This document shows, in pieces, positions 7,620 through 14,619 of a stretch of DNA of 64,000 bases. The notes beneath the pieces are model-generated. The model ran no database searches. It had not been told where the DNA came from and worked only from the letters and a program-made list of their open reading frames with translations. This stretch comes from Bacillus sp. NTK071 (GTDB taxonomy: Bacteria; Bacillota; Bacilli; Bacillales; Guptibacillaceae): NCBI RefSeq assembly GCF_017303315.1, contig NZ_JAFKOI010000002.1:1-64000 (forward strand), read 5' to 3'. The position numbers and the translations under genes were made by a program. Each line of letters opens with the position of its first letter. The first letter of the stretch is position 1.

Positions 7620-8540
7620 GTGATTCAGAAAAAGATAGTCGATTTACTCATTATTGGCGGAGGACCAGCTGGCATTTCAGCTGCGATATGGGCGAAGCGT
7701 TTGGGACTTAATCACCTCTTACTTGAGGCACGAACAGAGCTTGGTGGACAATTATCAGACATTCATAACAAGATTATAGACTACCCTGGTATGATCGTAG
7801 AAAACGGACTTGAGCTCCAAGAGCAGTTTAAGCAGCACGCTCAGAATATTGACTTCAATTTTGAAATTGGTACTATAGTTGAATCGATTAATTGGGGTGA
7901 GAAATTGCTTTTCACTAATACGAATGCAATCTACCAGTTTCGTTCAATACTTGTGGCAACTGGCTCTTCACCAAGAAAATTAAGGGTACCTGGTGAACAA
8001 AAGATGATCGATAGAAATGAAGTGTACTCTGCTACAAGAGACAAAGATAAATTCAGTGGAAAAGATGTAGCTGTTATTGGAGGAGGAGACCGTGCTTTTG
8101 AGGGTGCTCTTTTACTAGCAGAAGCAGGAGCTAATGTATCTTTAATCCATCGTTCCGAACAATTTAAAGCTAGAAAAGAATTTAAGGATCCAGTCATACA
8201 ACATGACAATATTAACGTAATTACCAATACGATTGTGACAGAAATACAAGGTGGTAGTAGAAAACAAATAACACTGTCTACTAATGACAGTAGATCCACA
8301 ATTTCAGTGGAAGGAGTTTTCATTCGAATCGGTGTTGAACCGAATACATATGCATTTAAAGATGGGATCTCTCTTGATCATGAAGGGTATATAACCTGTG
8401 CTTCAGAAGGGCAAACGTCACTTCCTTATGTCTATGCTGCAGGAGACGTTTGCACACGCCCTCTTTTATCAAGTATTGCTTCTTCCGTTGGCCAGGGTAT
8501 GACAGCAGTTAAATGTTTATCATTCTTTTTAAATGATTAG
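7620..8540 (+). CDS. Thioredoxin-reductase-like FAD/NAD(P) oxidoreductase without CxxC
   Basis: A 306-residue two-dinucleotide-fold flavoprotein. The FAD-binding LLIIGGGPAGISAA is at the N terminus, ATGSSPR in the middle, the NAD(P)-binding VAVIGGGDRAFEGALLLAEAG at about 152-172, and the closing YAAGDVCTRPL near 276-286. Length and layout match TrxB, but the redox CxxC that should follow the ATGS segment is missing; the only cysteines lie in the last third. It is therefore likely a TrxR-like ferredoxin/flavodoxin-NADP reductase type or another acceptor-specific reductase. The start is GTG, preceded by GAGGAG overlapping the stop of the nucleotidase gene. Confidence 0.85.
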   Translation: MIQKKIVDLLIIGGGPAGISAAIWAKRLGLNHLLLEARTELGGQLSDIHNKIIDYPGMIVENGLELQEQFKQHAQNIDFNFEIGTIVESINWGEKLLFTNTNAIYQFRSILVATGSSPRKLRVPGEQKMIDRNEVYSATRDKDKFSGKDVAVIGGGDRAFEGALLLAEAGANVSLIHRSEQFKARKEFKDPVIQHDNINVITNTIVTEIQGGSRKQITLSTNDSRSTISVEGVFIRIGVEPNTYAFKDGISLDHEGYITCASEGQTSLPYVYAAGDVCTRPLLSSIASSVGQGMTAVKCLSFFLND

Positions 8541-8567
8541 AAAAAAGGACCACAAGGGTCCTTTTTT
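8541..8567. terminator. Bidirectional terminator between convergent genes
   Basis: An 11-bp stem AAAAAAGGACC/GGTCCTTTTTT with a 5-nt loop, A-rich before and T-rich after. It serves the plus-strand flavoprotein and the minus-strand carboxypeptidase. Confidence 0.9.
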
Positions 8568-8589
8568 GTATGTGATTTGGCACTTCCTA

Positions 8590-9789
8590 TCAATATGGAA
8601 AAGTTCTTGACCTTCTTTTGTTTGGTTTACTCCCAATAAATAGTGCAATCATTATTAGTGTAAAAACGCTAATACCAATATAAAATATCAACTTGCTCGA
8701 TATTGAAAAGGGATCTTTTTCTTTTTCATTTGTTGTGGACGCTACCTTAGTAGCATCTTTCGAAGAAGTAGACTCTGTATTAGAACTAGATAGCCACTCA
8801 GAATCAAGTACTGATTGGATGGAACCAGTATCACTCTCCAACCTTCCAGAATCATTAACGGAAATCTCCACCGCTTGATTATCCTGCTGAAAAAGCGTTA
8901 GATCTTCTGCTAAAAAATATTCCTTACCTTCTCGTTCTGCTAGCTCAGTTCCTTCTTCAAAAACGACTGGAGAAAAAGCGTCAAAACCGTAATTCAAAAG
9001 AGTTAGCGTATCTTGATAAGCAATTTGATCATCGGTTGCTTTCATCGTAACAGCAATTAATTCCTGATTTCCTTTAGTCGCTGTAGTAACAAGGGTAAAT
9101 CCTGATTCTGATACAAATCCATTCTTTCCACCAGTTACAAAAACATAATCAAGCAATAAACGATGATGATTAATTAAGGTCGTATTCCAATCTTCACCGC
9201 TCCATTCAAGTTCTTTAACACCAAATATAGATTTGAATTGCTGATTTTTCATTGCATACTGAGTAATCTTCGCCATATCTTCGGCAGTCGTTACATGCTG
9301 GACGTCAAATAAGCCATGGGGATTTGTGAAATGACTATTTTCCACTCCTACTTCCTCTTTTACAAACGTATTCATATCATCTGCAAAAGAGTCGACACTC
9401 CCGCTCAAATGTTCGGCAATTGCAATAGCAGCATCGTTTCCTGAGTTAACGAGCATACCTTTCACTAATTGTTCTAATGGTACTATTTCACCCTCTTCGA
9501 GATATACTCTCGTTCCATCCACTTCTCGAGCTTTCTTACTCACTTCTGTTGAATCACTCATTTTCCCAGATTCTACTGCCATTAATGCTGTTACAATTTT
9601 TGTAATGCTCGCTGGGTACATTTCTTTTTGACTATTCTTCTCAAAGAGGATTTGACCTGTCTTCCCATCAATTAGAATAGCGGTTTCACTTTTAATGTCT
9701 GGGGGTTGTTGAGCTAATAACGTTTCAGGAAATAGAAAGGCTGTCATAATGACAACAACTGGAATAAGCCAAATCTTTTTTCGAATCAT
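8590..9789 (-). CDS. D-alanyl-D-alanine carboxypeptidase, S11 family (DacF-like)
   Basis: A 399-residue penicillin-binding protein that trims the terminal D-Ala of peptidoglycan stem peptides outside the membrane. A signal peptide covers residues 1-27 (ending LLAQ), active-site SITK is at S61-K64, SGN at 116-118, and the third motif reads KNG at 222-224 where KTG is usual. A C-terminal membrane anchor lies at about 367-388, followed by a basic tail. A codon-1 ATG seven codons upstream is possible, but AGAGGAG is best placed for the start at 9789. Sporulation-linked DacF is the nearest well-known relative; DacA-type housekeeping activity is the alternative. Confidence 0.9.
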   Translation of the reverse strand: MIRKKIWLIPVVVIMTAFLFPETLLAQQPPDIKSETAILIDGKTGQILFEKNSQKEMYPASITKIVTALMAVESGKMSDSTEVSKKAREVDGTRVYLEEGEIVPLEQLVKGMLVNSGNDAAIAIAEHLSGSVDSFADDMNTFVKEEVGVENSHFTNPHGLFDVQHVTTAEDMAKITQYAMKNQQFKSIFGVKELEWSGEDWNTTLINHHRLLLDYVFVTGGKNGFVSESGFTLVTTATKGNQELIAVTMKATDDQIAYQDTLTLLNYGFDAFSPVVFEEGTELAEREGKEYFLAEDLTLFQQDNQAVEISVNDSGRLESDTGSIQSVLDSEWLSSSNTESTSSKDATKVASTTNEKEKDPFSISSKLIFYIGISVFTLIMIALFIGSKPNKRRSRTFPY

Positions 9790-9810
9790 GGATGCTCCTC
9801 TTTCTTTCAT

Positions 9811-9884
9811 GCTATTTAGAGTGTTCGTATTAAATTAGAATGTGATGTCTAGTACAAAAGACCTGATCCGAACACTATTATAGC
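9811..9884. repeat. Long interrupted inverted repeat upstream of the carboxypeptidase
   Basis: AGTGTTCG (9820-9827) faces CGAACACT (9869-9876), and the flanks GCTAT (9811-9815) and ATAGC (9880-9884) also pair. The arms are 41 bp apart. The repeat covers the region between the gene start and its likely promoter. Confidence 0.6.
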
Positions 9885-9971
9885 TAATGAGGAGCAAATT
9901 TAATACAACTATTTAATTATGATTCGTATGACTTACTCTTATATAATTATCTTTTATAATTCTACTAAAAT

Positions 9972-9991
9972 AAAAAACCGCTAAAAGCGGT
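9972..9991 (-). terminator. Terminator of the 53-codon gene
   Basis: Six-base stem ACCGCT/AGCGGT with a 3-nt loop; read on the minus strand it runs into TTTTTTATTTTA. Confidence 0.8.
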
Positions 9992-9997
9992 CTATAG

Positions 9998-10159
9998 TTA
10001 GCATGCATGAGATACTTTCCACTTCTCTACTATATCCTGCGGTGCACTCCAGCATATCCAGGAAACAAGAACTTTGTTCTCTTGTGAAACCATCCAATAC
10101 TCCCACCTTCTCTTATCAGGGTTTTGATACAAACCAGACTTCTTAACGAAACGCTCCAC
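9998..10159 (-). CDS. Conserved-looking small Trp-rich protein, function unknown
   Basis: A 53-residue soluble protein starting MERFVKKSGLYQNPDKRRWE and containing four tryptophans (WEYW, SWICW, EKWK). The chosen GTG start at 10159 follows GGAGGAG by about ten bases; an upstream ATG at 10183 would add eight residues that include that ribosome site, so it is less likely. The gene has its own terminator. No catalytic motif is visible and I do not recognise the family; the compact aromatic pattern suggests a small folded domain. Confidence 0.6.
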   Translation of the reverse strand: MERFVKKSGLYQNPDKRRWEYWMVSQENKVLVSWICWSAPQDIVEKWKVSHAC

Positions 10160-10281
10160 CTTGTCATCTCCTCCAGTACACATATCATTATGTAAATAAT
10201 TCGATGTTAACTAGCGTAATCCTTCAAAATATTCAGAATTCAATAGTTGTTATTCTACCATTATGTTCCTCTTATCTTTTT

Positions 10282-10311
10282 GTATATGAATTTACGTTAC
10301 TGAGCATTATA
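10282..10311 (+). promoter_or_regulatory. Candidate sigma-G promoter of the SASP gene
   Basis: GTATA (10282-10286), an 18-bp spacer and CATTATA (10305-10311) fit the forespore sigma-G pattern (GHATR, 17-18 bp, CATNHTA). Confidence 0.7.
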
Positions 10312-10334
10312 TTAGTCAAGGAGGTGTACACAAC

Positions 10335-10538
10335 ATGGCAAACAATAATAGTTCAAACAATCTGGTAGTCCCTGGTGTACAACAAGCTTTAGATCAAATG
10401 AAGTACGAAATTGCTAGCGAATTTGGCGTACAACTTGGTCCAGACTCCACAGCTCGCTCTAACGGTTCTGTTGGAGGAGAAATCACAAAGCGCCTTGTCC
10501 AAATGGCTGAACAGCAAATGGGCGGCGGAAGCTACTAA
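10335..10538 (+). CDS. Alpha/beta-type small acid-soluble spore protein
   Basis: A 67-residue SASP that coats and protects forespore DNA and is degraded on germination. It shows the family order: [23 protein letters not shown] with the GPR protease site at E29-F30, [22 protein letters not shown], and a short QQMGGGSY tail. A strong AAGGAGG site precedes the ATG and a sigma-G-type promoter lies upstream, which fits forespore expression. Length is normal for the family. Which paralogue (SspA-D type) it is cannot be decided. Confidence 0.97.
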   Translation: MANNNSSNNLVVPGVQQALDQMKYEIASEFGVQLGPDSTARSNGSVGGEITKRLVQMAEQQMGGGSY

Positions 10539-10563
10539 TTATTAAGCGAATAGCATGGTTATA

Positions 10564-10592
10564 GGAGGCGGAGAAATCCGCCTCCTTCTTAT
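10564..10592 (+). terminator. Terminator of the SASP gene
   Basis: A perfect 9-bp GC-rich stem GGAGGCGGA/TCCGCCTCC with a GAAA tetraloop, then TTCTTATT. The T-run overlaps the end of the convergent minus-strand gene. Confidence 0.92.
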
Positions 10593-11086
10593 TCGTTAAG
10601 CAATTGTGATGTTTGAACGGCATATTCGATAAGTTCTGAAAGGTCACTTATTTGATCTTCATTAATTCGTCGATTAAATTCTAGTTTAATGTGACTAGTT
10701 AGTTCTTCCTCTTGATCATGAACAAAAGAAACCGTCTGTTGAATTGATGGCCGATAACCCCAAATACTTCTTATATCTTCCTCAATATCAACACATTCCT
10801 CTGTATCTGAGATCGACACGTCAAAACTAATTCTAATTTCACAACCCGGGTTGCCATTTTCAAGCTGAAGCTGTTCAGCGCTAAAGCTTGCAAGATCGGC
10901 ATAAAGTCCAATGGTAACTTTAACATGTGGATTCTCATTGAATTGCACTTCATACACACGTGATAGTGATGCAAGGTCAACAAGATCCTTTCGATCAATA
11001 ATCGAGATCTCTCCCTCAAGATCTCGATCATACAATTCTCCTTCTAGAACTACTTTCACGTTCTCATAAATCGTTGGATCAAACAT
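10589..11086 (-). CDS. Hypothetical protein
   Basis: A 165-residue acidic soluble protein (MFDPTIYENVKVVLEGELYD at the start). It has no signal peptide, membrane segment or cysteine cluster. The regular alternation of hydrophobic residues with charged turns (for example VKVTIGLYADLASFS and CEIRISFDVSI) suggests a beta-rich N-terminal two thirds and a helical C terminus (ISDLSELIEYAVQTSQ). GGAGGGG precedes the ATG well. The family is not recognised. It is convergent with the SASP gene and stands between two short unknown genes. Confidence 0.75.
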   Translation of the reverse strand: MFDPTIYENVKVVLEGELYDRDLEGEISIIDRKDLVDLASLSRVYEVQFNENPHVKVTIGLYADLASFSAEQLQLENGNPGCEIRISFDVSISDTEECVDIEEDIRSIWGYRPSIQQTVSFVHDQEEELTSHIKLEFNRRINEDQISDLSELIEYAVQTSQLLNE

Positions 11087-11137
11087 TCAATCCCCTCCTG
11101 CTTTTCCACTATACCACGAATTCAGGAGGACCATAAG

Positions 11138-11392
11138 TTAAGTACTAGACCGAGGATGAGAACGTGCAAATTGAATGAATGTTTCTTCATCACCAATTTC
11201 TCCACACGCTGCACACTGAATGCGCATTTCTGGACCTTTATACGCTAAATGAAATGGATCTGTTGCACCTTCTTCCATAACCGATACGACTTCTCCAGAT
11301 TCAGGATCAAGCTTTACAGAGGTTGCGCGTTGTTCGATTTTATTAAATCTCATTCGATTTGTTTTACACCTTGGACATAAATAAGCTGTCAT
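11138..11392 (-). CDS. Small two-CxxC zinc-ribbon protein
   Basis: An 84-residue protein with CPRC near the N terminus and CAAC at about 60-63, a spacing that makes a single zinc ribbon likely. The sequence between them holds KLDPESGEVVSV, a typical exposed hairpin. The start at 11392 (MTAYLCPRCK) is preceded by GGGAGTG; an open frame 11 codons longer lacks a ribosome site. No other domain is present. It may bind nucleic acid or act as a protein adaptor, but no function can be assigned. Confidence 0.72.
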   Translation of the reverse strand: MTAYLCPRCKTNRMRFNKIEQRATSVKLDPESGEVVSVMEEGATDPFHLAYKGPEMRIQCAACGEIGDEETFIQFARSHPRSST

Positions 11393-11454
11393 AGTGTCAC
11401 TCCCTTTTTCTATAGTGTTTCTCAACGTTGGGAATTTTTATACATGTAATACGG

Positions 11455-11482
11455 TATGTGAAATTTAATTAAATTTCACATA
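11455..11482. repeat. Perfect 28-bp palindrome
   Basis: The two 14-base halves (11455-11468 and 11469-11482) are exact reverse complements with no spacer; left half TATGTGAAATTTAA. It sits between the YppE-like gene terminator and the zinc-ribbon gene start, where an operator would be expected. Confidence 0.85.
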
Positions 11483-11501
11483 GAATTCCTAAGTTCCCTC
11501 A

Positions 11502-11529
11502 AAAAATTAAACGAGCTGTATGCTCGTTT
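11502..11529 (-). terminator. Terminator of the YppE-like gene
   Basis: Stem AAACGAGC/GCTCGTTT (11509-11516 with 11522-11529), followed on the minus strand by AATTTTTT. The stop codon of the gene lies inside the stem. Confidence 0.85.
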
Positions 11530-11890
11530 ATTCGGCCTGTTCAAGTAACTTTTCAAGAACATACTCAATTGATTGGACACGCTCATTAAACTTCTTAGGT
11601 CCAGTATCTTTTTGCCATGCAACAACGGATACCATTTCGAGATTTTCAAACGTATTTTTAATTTGAATGGGATACAAATACTTTGGCTTATTCTCCATCA
11701 CCCATTCTCTTGCGAGTGGTTCCCATTCCTTTAGAAGCGCAAGTGTTCGATCGGCAAAGGGTTTTACTTCCTCATAGAAATTAACTTCATATTCATCCAA
11801 ATTCGTCCTTGTCGCATATTGATGTCGTGCTTCTTCATTCATTTCTAATAACTCTTTCGTTAATCGTAATAGCTTATCGGTTTGTTTCAT
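11528..11890 (-). CDS. yppE: YppE-family (DUF1798) protein
   Basis: A 120-residue all-helical protein matching the YppE/DUF1798 family: LTKELLEMNEEARHQY, FYEEVKPFADRTLALLKEWEPLAREWV and the ending NTFENLEMVSVVAWQKDTGPKKFNERVQSIEYVLEKL. The family forms a helical bundle of unknown function. The start MKQTDKL at 11890 is chosen because GGAGTG lies a few bases upstream; 15 extra in-frame codons have no such site. In B. subtilis yppE is also near recU/ponA and sspM, so the location agrees. Confidence 0.88.
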   Translation of the reverse strand: MKQTDKLLRLTKELLEMNEEARHQYATRTNLDEYEVNFYEEVKPFADRTLALLKEWEPLAREWVMENKPKYLYPIQIKNTFENLEMVSVVAWQKDTGPKKFNERVQSIEYVLEKLLEQAE

Positions 11891-11981
11891 AACAGTCACT
11901 CCTATCAAATCTATCCTAACATAGAATCTTAACAATTTTCATAAAGAGTACCTATTCTAGAACAAGTCTAAGATGACAAAC

Positions 11982-12012
11982 AAAAAACCTTATATCCCAA
12001 TTGGACATAAGG
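11982..12012 (-). terminator. Terminator of the RacA-like gene
   Basis: Stem CCTTAT/ATAAGG (11988-11993 with 12007-12012) with extra inner pairs; six T residues follow on the minus strand. Confidence 0.85.
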
Positions 12013-12037
12013 CCAGAAGTGAACCATTATACAGTTG

Positions 12038-12535
12038 CTAGAAGCTGAATAAACTCATGATCCATGGACGCTTTACTTTGCCCGACGACTGACCTACTGC
12101 CTCCTGAATAGATGTATGATCTTCAAGTTCTATTAATTTCTCTTCTAAAGAAGTTACTTTCTTTACAAGTTCATCTAGTTCAGACCGATGCTGAAGAACT
12201 TGCACTGTAATTACTTCATTAGCTTTTTCCTCTAACTGACGCTCAAGTTGCTCTAATCTAACACTAAAGCGATCAAGTCGTTGTTCAAATCTTTCTTGAG
12301 AAATGACCTTAATGTCAGATGATTTTTCAGTTGAGCCCGCTTTAATTTTCTCCATTGAATAACCCCTTCGCAAATCATTTTTAATTGATTTTAACTCCTC
12401 CAAGGTATCATTGGTGAATAAGAAGTGCCCTAGTTCATTTTTCTCACACGATAACTCAAAATACTTAACCCAGCGCTGAACAGTAGTAGGGTTTACACCA
12501 AGTTCATCTGAAACCTGCTTCGTTTTTAATAACAT
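12038..12535 (-). CDS. RacA-like MerR-HTH coiled-coil DNA-binding protein
   Basis: A 165-residue protein with an N-terminal MerR-type helix-turn-helix (VSDELGVNPTTVQRWVKYFEL, residues ~8-28), ending at about residue 70, then a long predicted coiled coil (~80-145, heptads such as RFSVRLEQLERQLEEKANEV) and a basic C terminus. The layout and the HTH text resemble RacA, which anchors the chromosome origin to the cell pole during sporulation, though RacA of B. subtilis (184 residues) is elsewhere in its genome. The short form here sits between sspM-like and yppE. A RacA homologue is likely; a related MerR regulator is the alternative. Confidence 0.7.
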   Translation of the reverse strand: MLLKTKQVSDELGVNPTTVQRWVKYFELSCEKNELGHFLFTNDTLEELKSIKNDLRRGYSMEKIKAGSTEKSSDIKVISQERFEQRLDRFSVRLEQLERQLEEKANEVITVQVLQHRSELDELVKKVTSLEEKLIELEDHTSIQEAVGQSSGKVKRPWIMSLFSF

Positions 12536-12698
12536 GCAATCCCATCCCTTCTGTCAATCACAGGCCCTTAGCCTGTTATATTGTATTGGATATATTCGCC
12601 CTGTCTTAAGTCATTGCCTTCTTCACTGACAAAACTAGAACCGTTTCGGCAAAGGTAGTGGTTTACCGCTAAAGGGAGATGAATTCGACACGCTGAAA

Positions 12699-12727
12699 GA
12701 ATGATTTTGTAACATCTGCTCACACTA
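12699..12727 (+). promoter_or_regulatory. Candidate sigma-G promoter of the SspM-like gene
   Basis: GAATG (12699-12703), a 17-bp spacer and CACACTA (12721-12727); one mismatch to CATNHTA. Confidence 0.45.
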
Positions 12728-12747
12728 ATAAGAGGAGGTGAGATTCA

Positions 12748-12864
12748 ATGAGCAAAAAGCAGAAGTTAGAAAAAACAGCTAGAAAAAGACAACCTAATCA
12801 AGAAGAAACAAGAACAGGTTATGGCAATAAAAAAATTGAAGGTCCAGACCGCCCTTCAACTTAA
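12748..12864 (+). CDS. sspM: SspM-like small acid-soluble spore protein
   Basis: A 38-residue very basic, hydrophilic peptide starting MSKKQKLEKTARKRQ and ending KKIEGPDRPST. The ending is the same type as the KLGGPNRPST end of B. subtilis SspM, and the place matches too: sspM lies between yppC and yppD/yppE in B. subtilis. A GAGGAGGTG ribosome site and a sigma-G-like promoter precede it. It probably belongs to the minor SASP group made in the forespore; molecular function is unknown. Confidence 0.75.
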   Translation: MSKKQKLEKTARKRQPNQEETRTGYGNKKIEGPDRPST

Positions 12865-12865
12865 T

Positions 12866-12890
12866 CGCAGAGTTAACCCCTGCGCTTTTG
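12866..12890 (+). terminator. Weak terminator of the SspM-like gene
   Basis: A 5-bp stem CGCAG/CTGCG with a 9-nt loop, then CTTTTGCTT. It overlaps the 3' end of the convergent yppC-like gene. Confidence 0.5.
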
Positions 12891-13838
12891 CTTCAATAAA
12901 TTCTGAAATTCAATTCCGATTCTGATTTGACTTCTTTTCCCTTCGTACCATTCTGTAACTTCAAGCTTGTCGGGCAGCGTTACTTCATTATTCAGGAGCT
13001 TTTGAACGTAACGCTGGCCCATATACCAGTCTGTCTTCTCTTCTTGGTGATGCTGAATAATCGGGTAAACCATCCTTAACATCGGACCTTCTCGCCTTTT
13101 CCCCATATACCGTTCATAATCATATCGTGATCCTGTTGGACAAACTGTTGCTGAAAAATGATAAAATTCCTTAAAATATAGGGGATGAAATAAAAGCGAA
13201 CCAAGTTTTTTACCTAACTCTATTCGATTTCTCGTATGTCGGAAGCCGCTTACTGACAAACCATATAGACTTCCTTTTACTGTAGGAAACAACACAGTAC
13301 TGAAGTGAAACCAGTCTTGCACTGTAAAAACCATCGAACGAAACACTTTTTTTGCATAAAGGTGGTGTTGCAATATAGGTACTTCAATTACATGTTGTTC
13401 ATTAATAATAAGTGCAACCATTAGTCGTTCCTCATCACGCGTTAAAAAGAAAGATTCCCACTCCCCAAGCATAAATTCTGAAACGTTAAATGCCCTGCAG
13501 TAGTGCATAACAGATTCATTGCATTCTTTGCTTCTTGCATAGAGGAGAAGCTGAGGTACTGCATCGTGAAAGATCGTCCAATTAGCGCGTTCATATGCTA
13601 GAAAAAGATGCTTCAATTGATCCTCTTCTAATACTCTTGGAAACCATTCACCTTTTAAATCGCTCATACTCCAACCAGCATTTCGAGAAACCATAGACGC
13701 AAGGAACGCCCACTTGATTTCAGGGTGTTGGTTATAAAAATTGTTATAAAATACGGTACGTGAAATATTATCAACATTCCAGGTTGCTGTTATTTTCTTG
13801 ATTTCTTCAATTGTTTGAATTAAGTTGTCATTCTTCAT
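12873..13838 (-). CDS. yppC: YppC-family (DUF2515) protein
   Basis: A 321-residue protein with the DUF2515/YppC pattern: ISRTVFYNNFYNQHPEIKW, AFLASMVSRNAGWSMSDLKG, then a long mostly helical body with FLAYERANWTIFHDAVPQLLLY and PTGSRYDYERYMGKRREG near the C terminus. No signal peptide is seen. Function is unknown in the family. It is divergent from recU with about 100 bp between the starts, the same relative place as in B. subtilis next to recU, although the strand differs from the recU-ponA pair. Confidence 0.88.
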   Translation of the reverse strand: MKNDNLIQTIEEIKKITATWNVDNISRTVFYNNFYNQHPEIKWAFLASMVSRNAGWSMSDLKGEWFPRVLEEDQLKHLFLAYERANWTIFHDAVPQLLLYARSKECNESVMHYCRAFNVSEFMLGEWESFFLTRDEERLMVALIINEQHVIEVPILQHHLYAKKVFRSMVFTVQDWFHFSTVLFPTVKGSLYGLSVSGFRHTRNRIELGKKLGSLLFHPLYFKEFYHFSATVCPTGSRYDYERYMGKRREGPMLRMVYPIIQHHQEEKTDWYMGQRYVQKLLNNEVTLPDKLEVTEWYEGKRSQIRIGIEFQNLLKQKRRG

Positions 13839-13936
13839 TTATTTTTCACCTGCTTGAAACATTTTTGTCGTACAACTCGTTATAATTAAAGTAGAATAGA
13901 TTCAGTGCACGTTTTACATAAGAAAGGATGATTATA

Positions 13937-14539
13937 ATGCCGATTCGATATCCGAATGGAAAGCCCTACGTCCCTTCGGCCCAGAATCAGCTCGCAAGCC
14001 AGAAACAAAAATCATACAGCAATCGTGGAATGACACTTGAAGAAGATATTAACCAGAGTAATACGTATTATCTCTCAACAGGTAAAGCTGTTATACACAA
14101 GAAGCCTACTCCCGTTCAAATCGTGAACGTGGATTATCCGAAAAGAAGTGCTGCCGTCATTAAAGAAGCATATTTTAAACAAGCTTCTACGACCGATTAC
14201 AACGGTGTTTATAATGGAAGATACATTGATTTTGAAGCGAAAGAGACACGCAATAAAACCTCTTTCCCTTTGAGTAACTTCCATGAACATCAAATCACAC
14301 ATATGAAGCAAGTTCATGAGCAGAATGGTATTTGCTTCGTGCTGCTTCGCTTTTCTATCACAGACCAGGTGTTTTATTTGGATGCATCTCACCTCTTTAA
14401 GCACTGGGAAGATATGGAATTTGGTGGCAGGAAATCTATTAAGAAGGAAGACATAGAGAAACAAGGTATATTGATTCCATATACCTTTCAACCTCGCATT
14501 GACTATATGAAGATTATTGATAAAATGTATTTCAATTAA
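13937..14539 (+). CDS. recU: Holliday-junction resolvase RecU
   Basis: A 200-residue resolvase that cuts Holliday junctions and modulates RecA in recombinational repair and chromosome segregation. Family marks are IRYPNGKPY at the start, [32 protein letters not shown], then the nuclease core [19 protein letters not shown], where the DxxxxxE/K residues bind metal. The start at 13937 (MPIRYPNGK) fits the usual RecU start and the AAGGA eight bases before it; an ATG three codons upstream is less well spaced. It is followed by ponA 80 bp later, the classical recU-ponA arrangement. Confidence 0.97.
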   Translation: MPIRYPNGKPYVPSAQNQLASQKQKSYSNRGMTLEEDINQSNTYYLSTGKAVIHKKPTPVQIVNVDYPKRSAAVIKEAYFKQASTTDYNGVYNGRYIDFEAKETRNKTSFPLSNFHEHQITHMKQVHEQNGICFVLLRFSITDQVFYLDASHLFKHWEDMEFGGRKSIKKEDIEKQGILIPYTFQPRIDYMKIIDKMYFN

Positions 14540-14619
14540 TGAAGTTCTGTTTCTATTCATAAAATAATGGATTGTTTCGAATCCTATAAAGAGTACAGGC
14601 TTGAAAGGCAGGAATGGTT

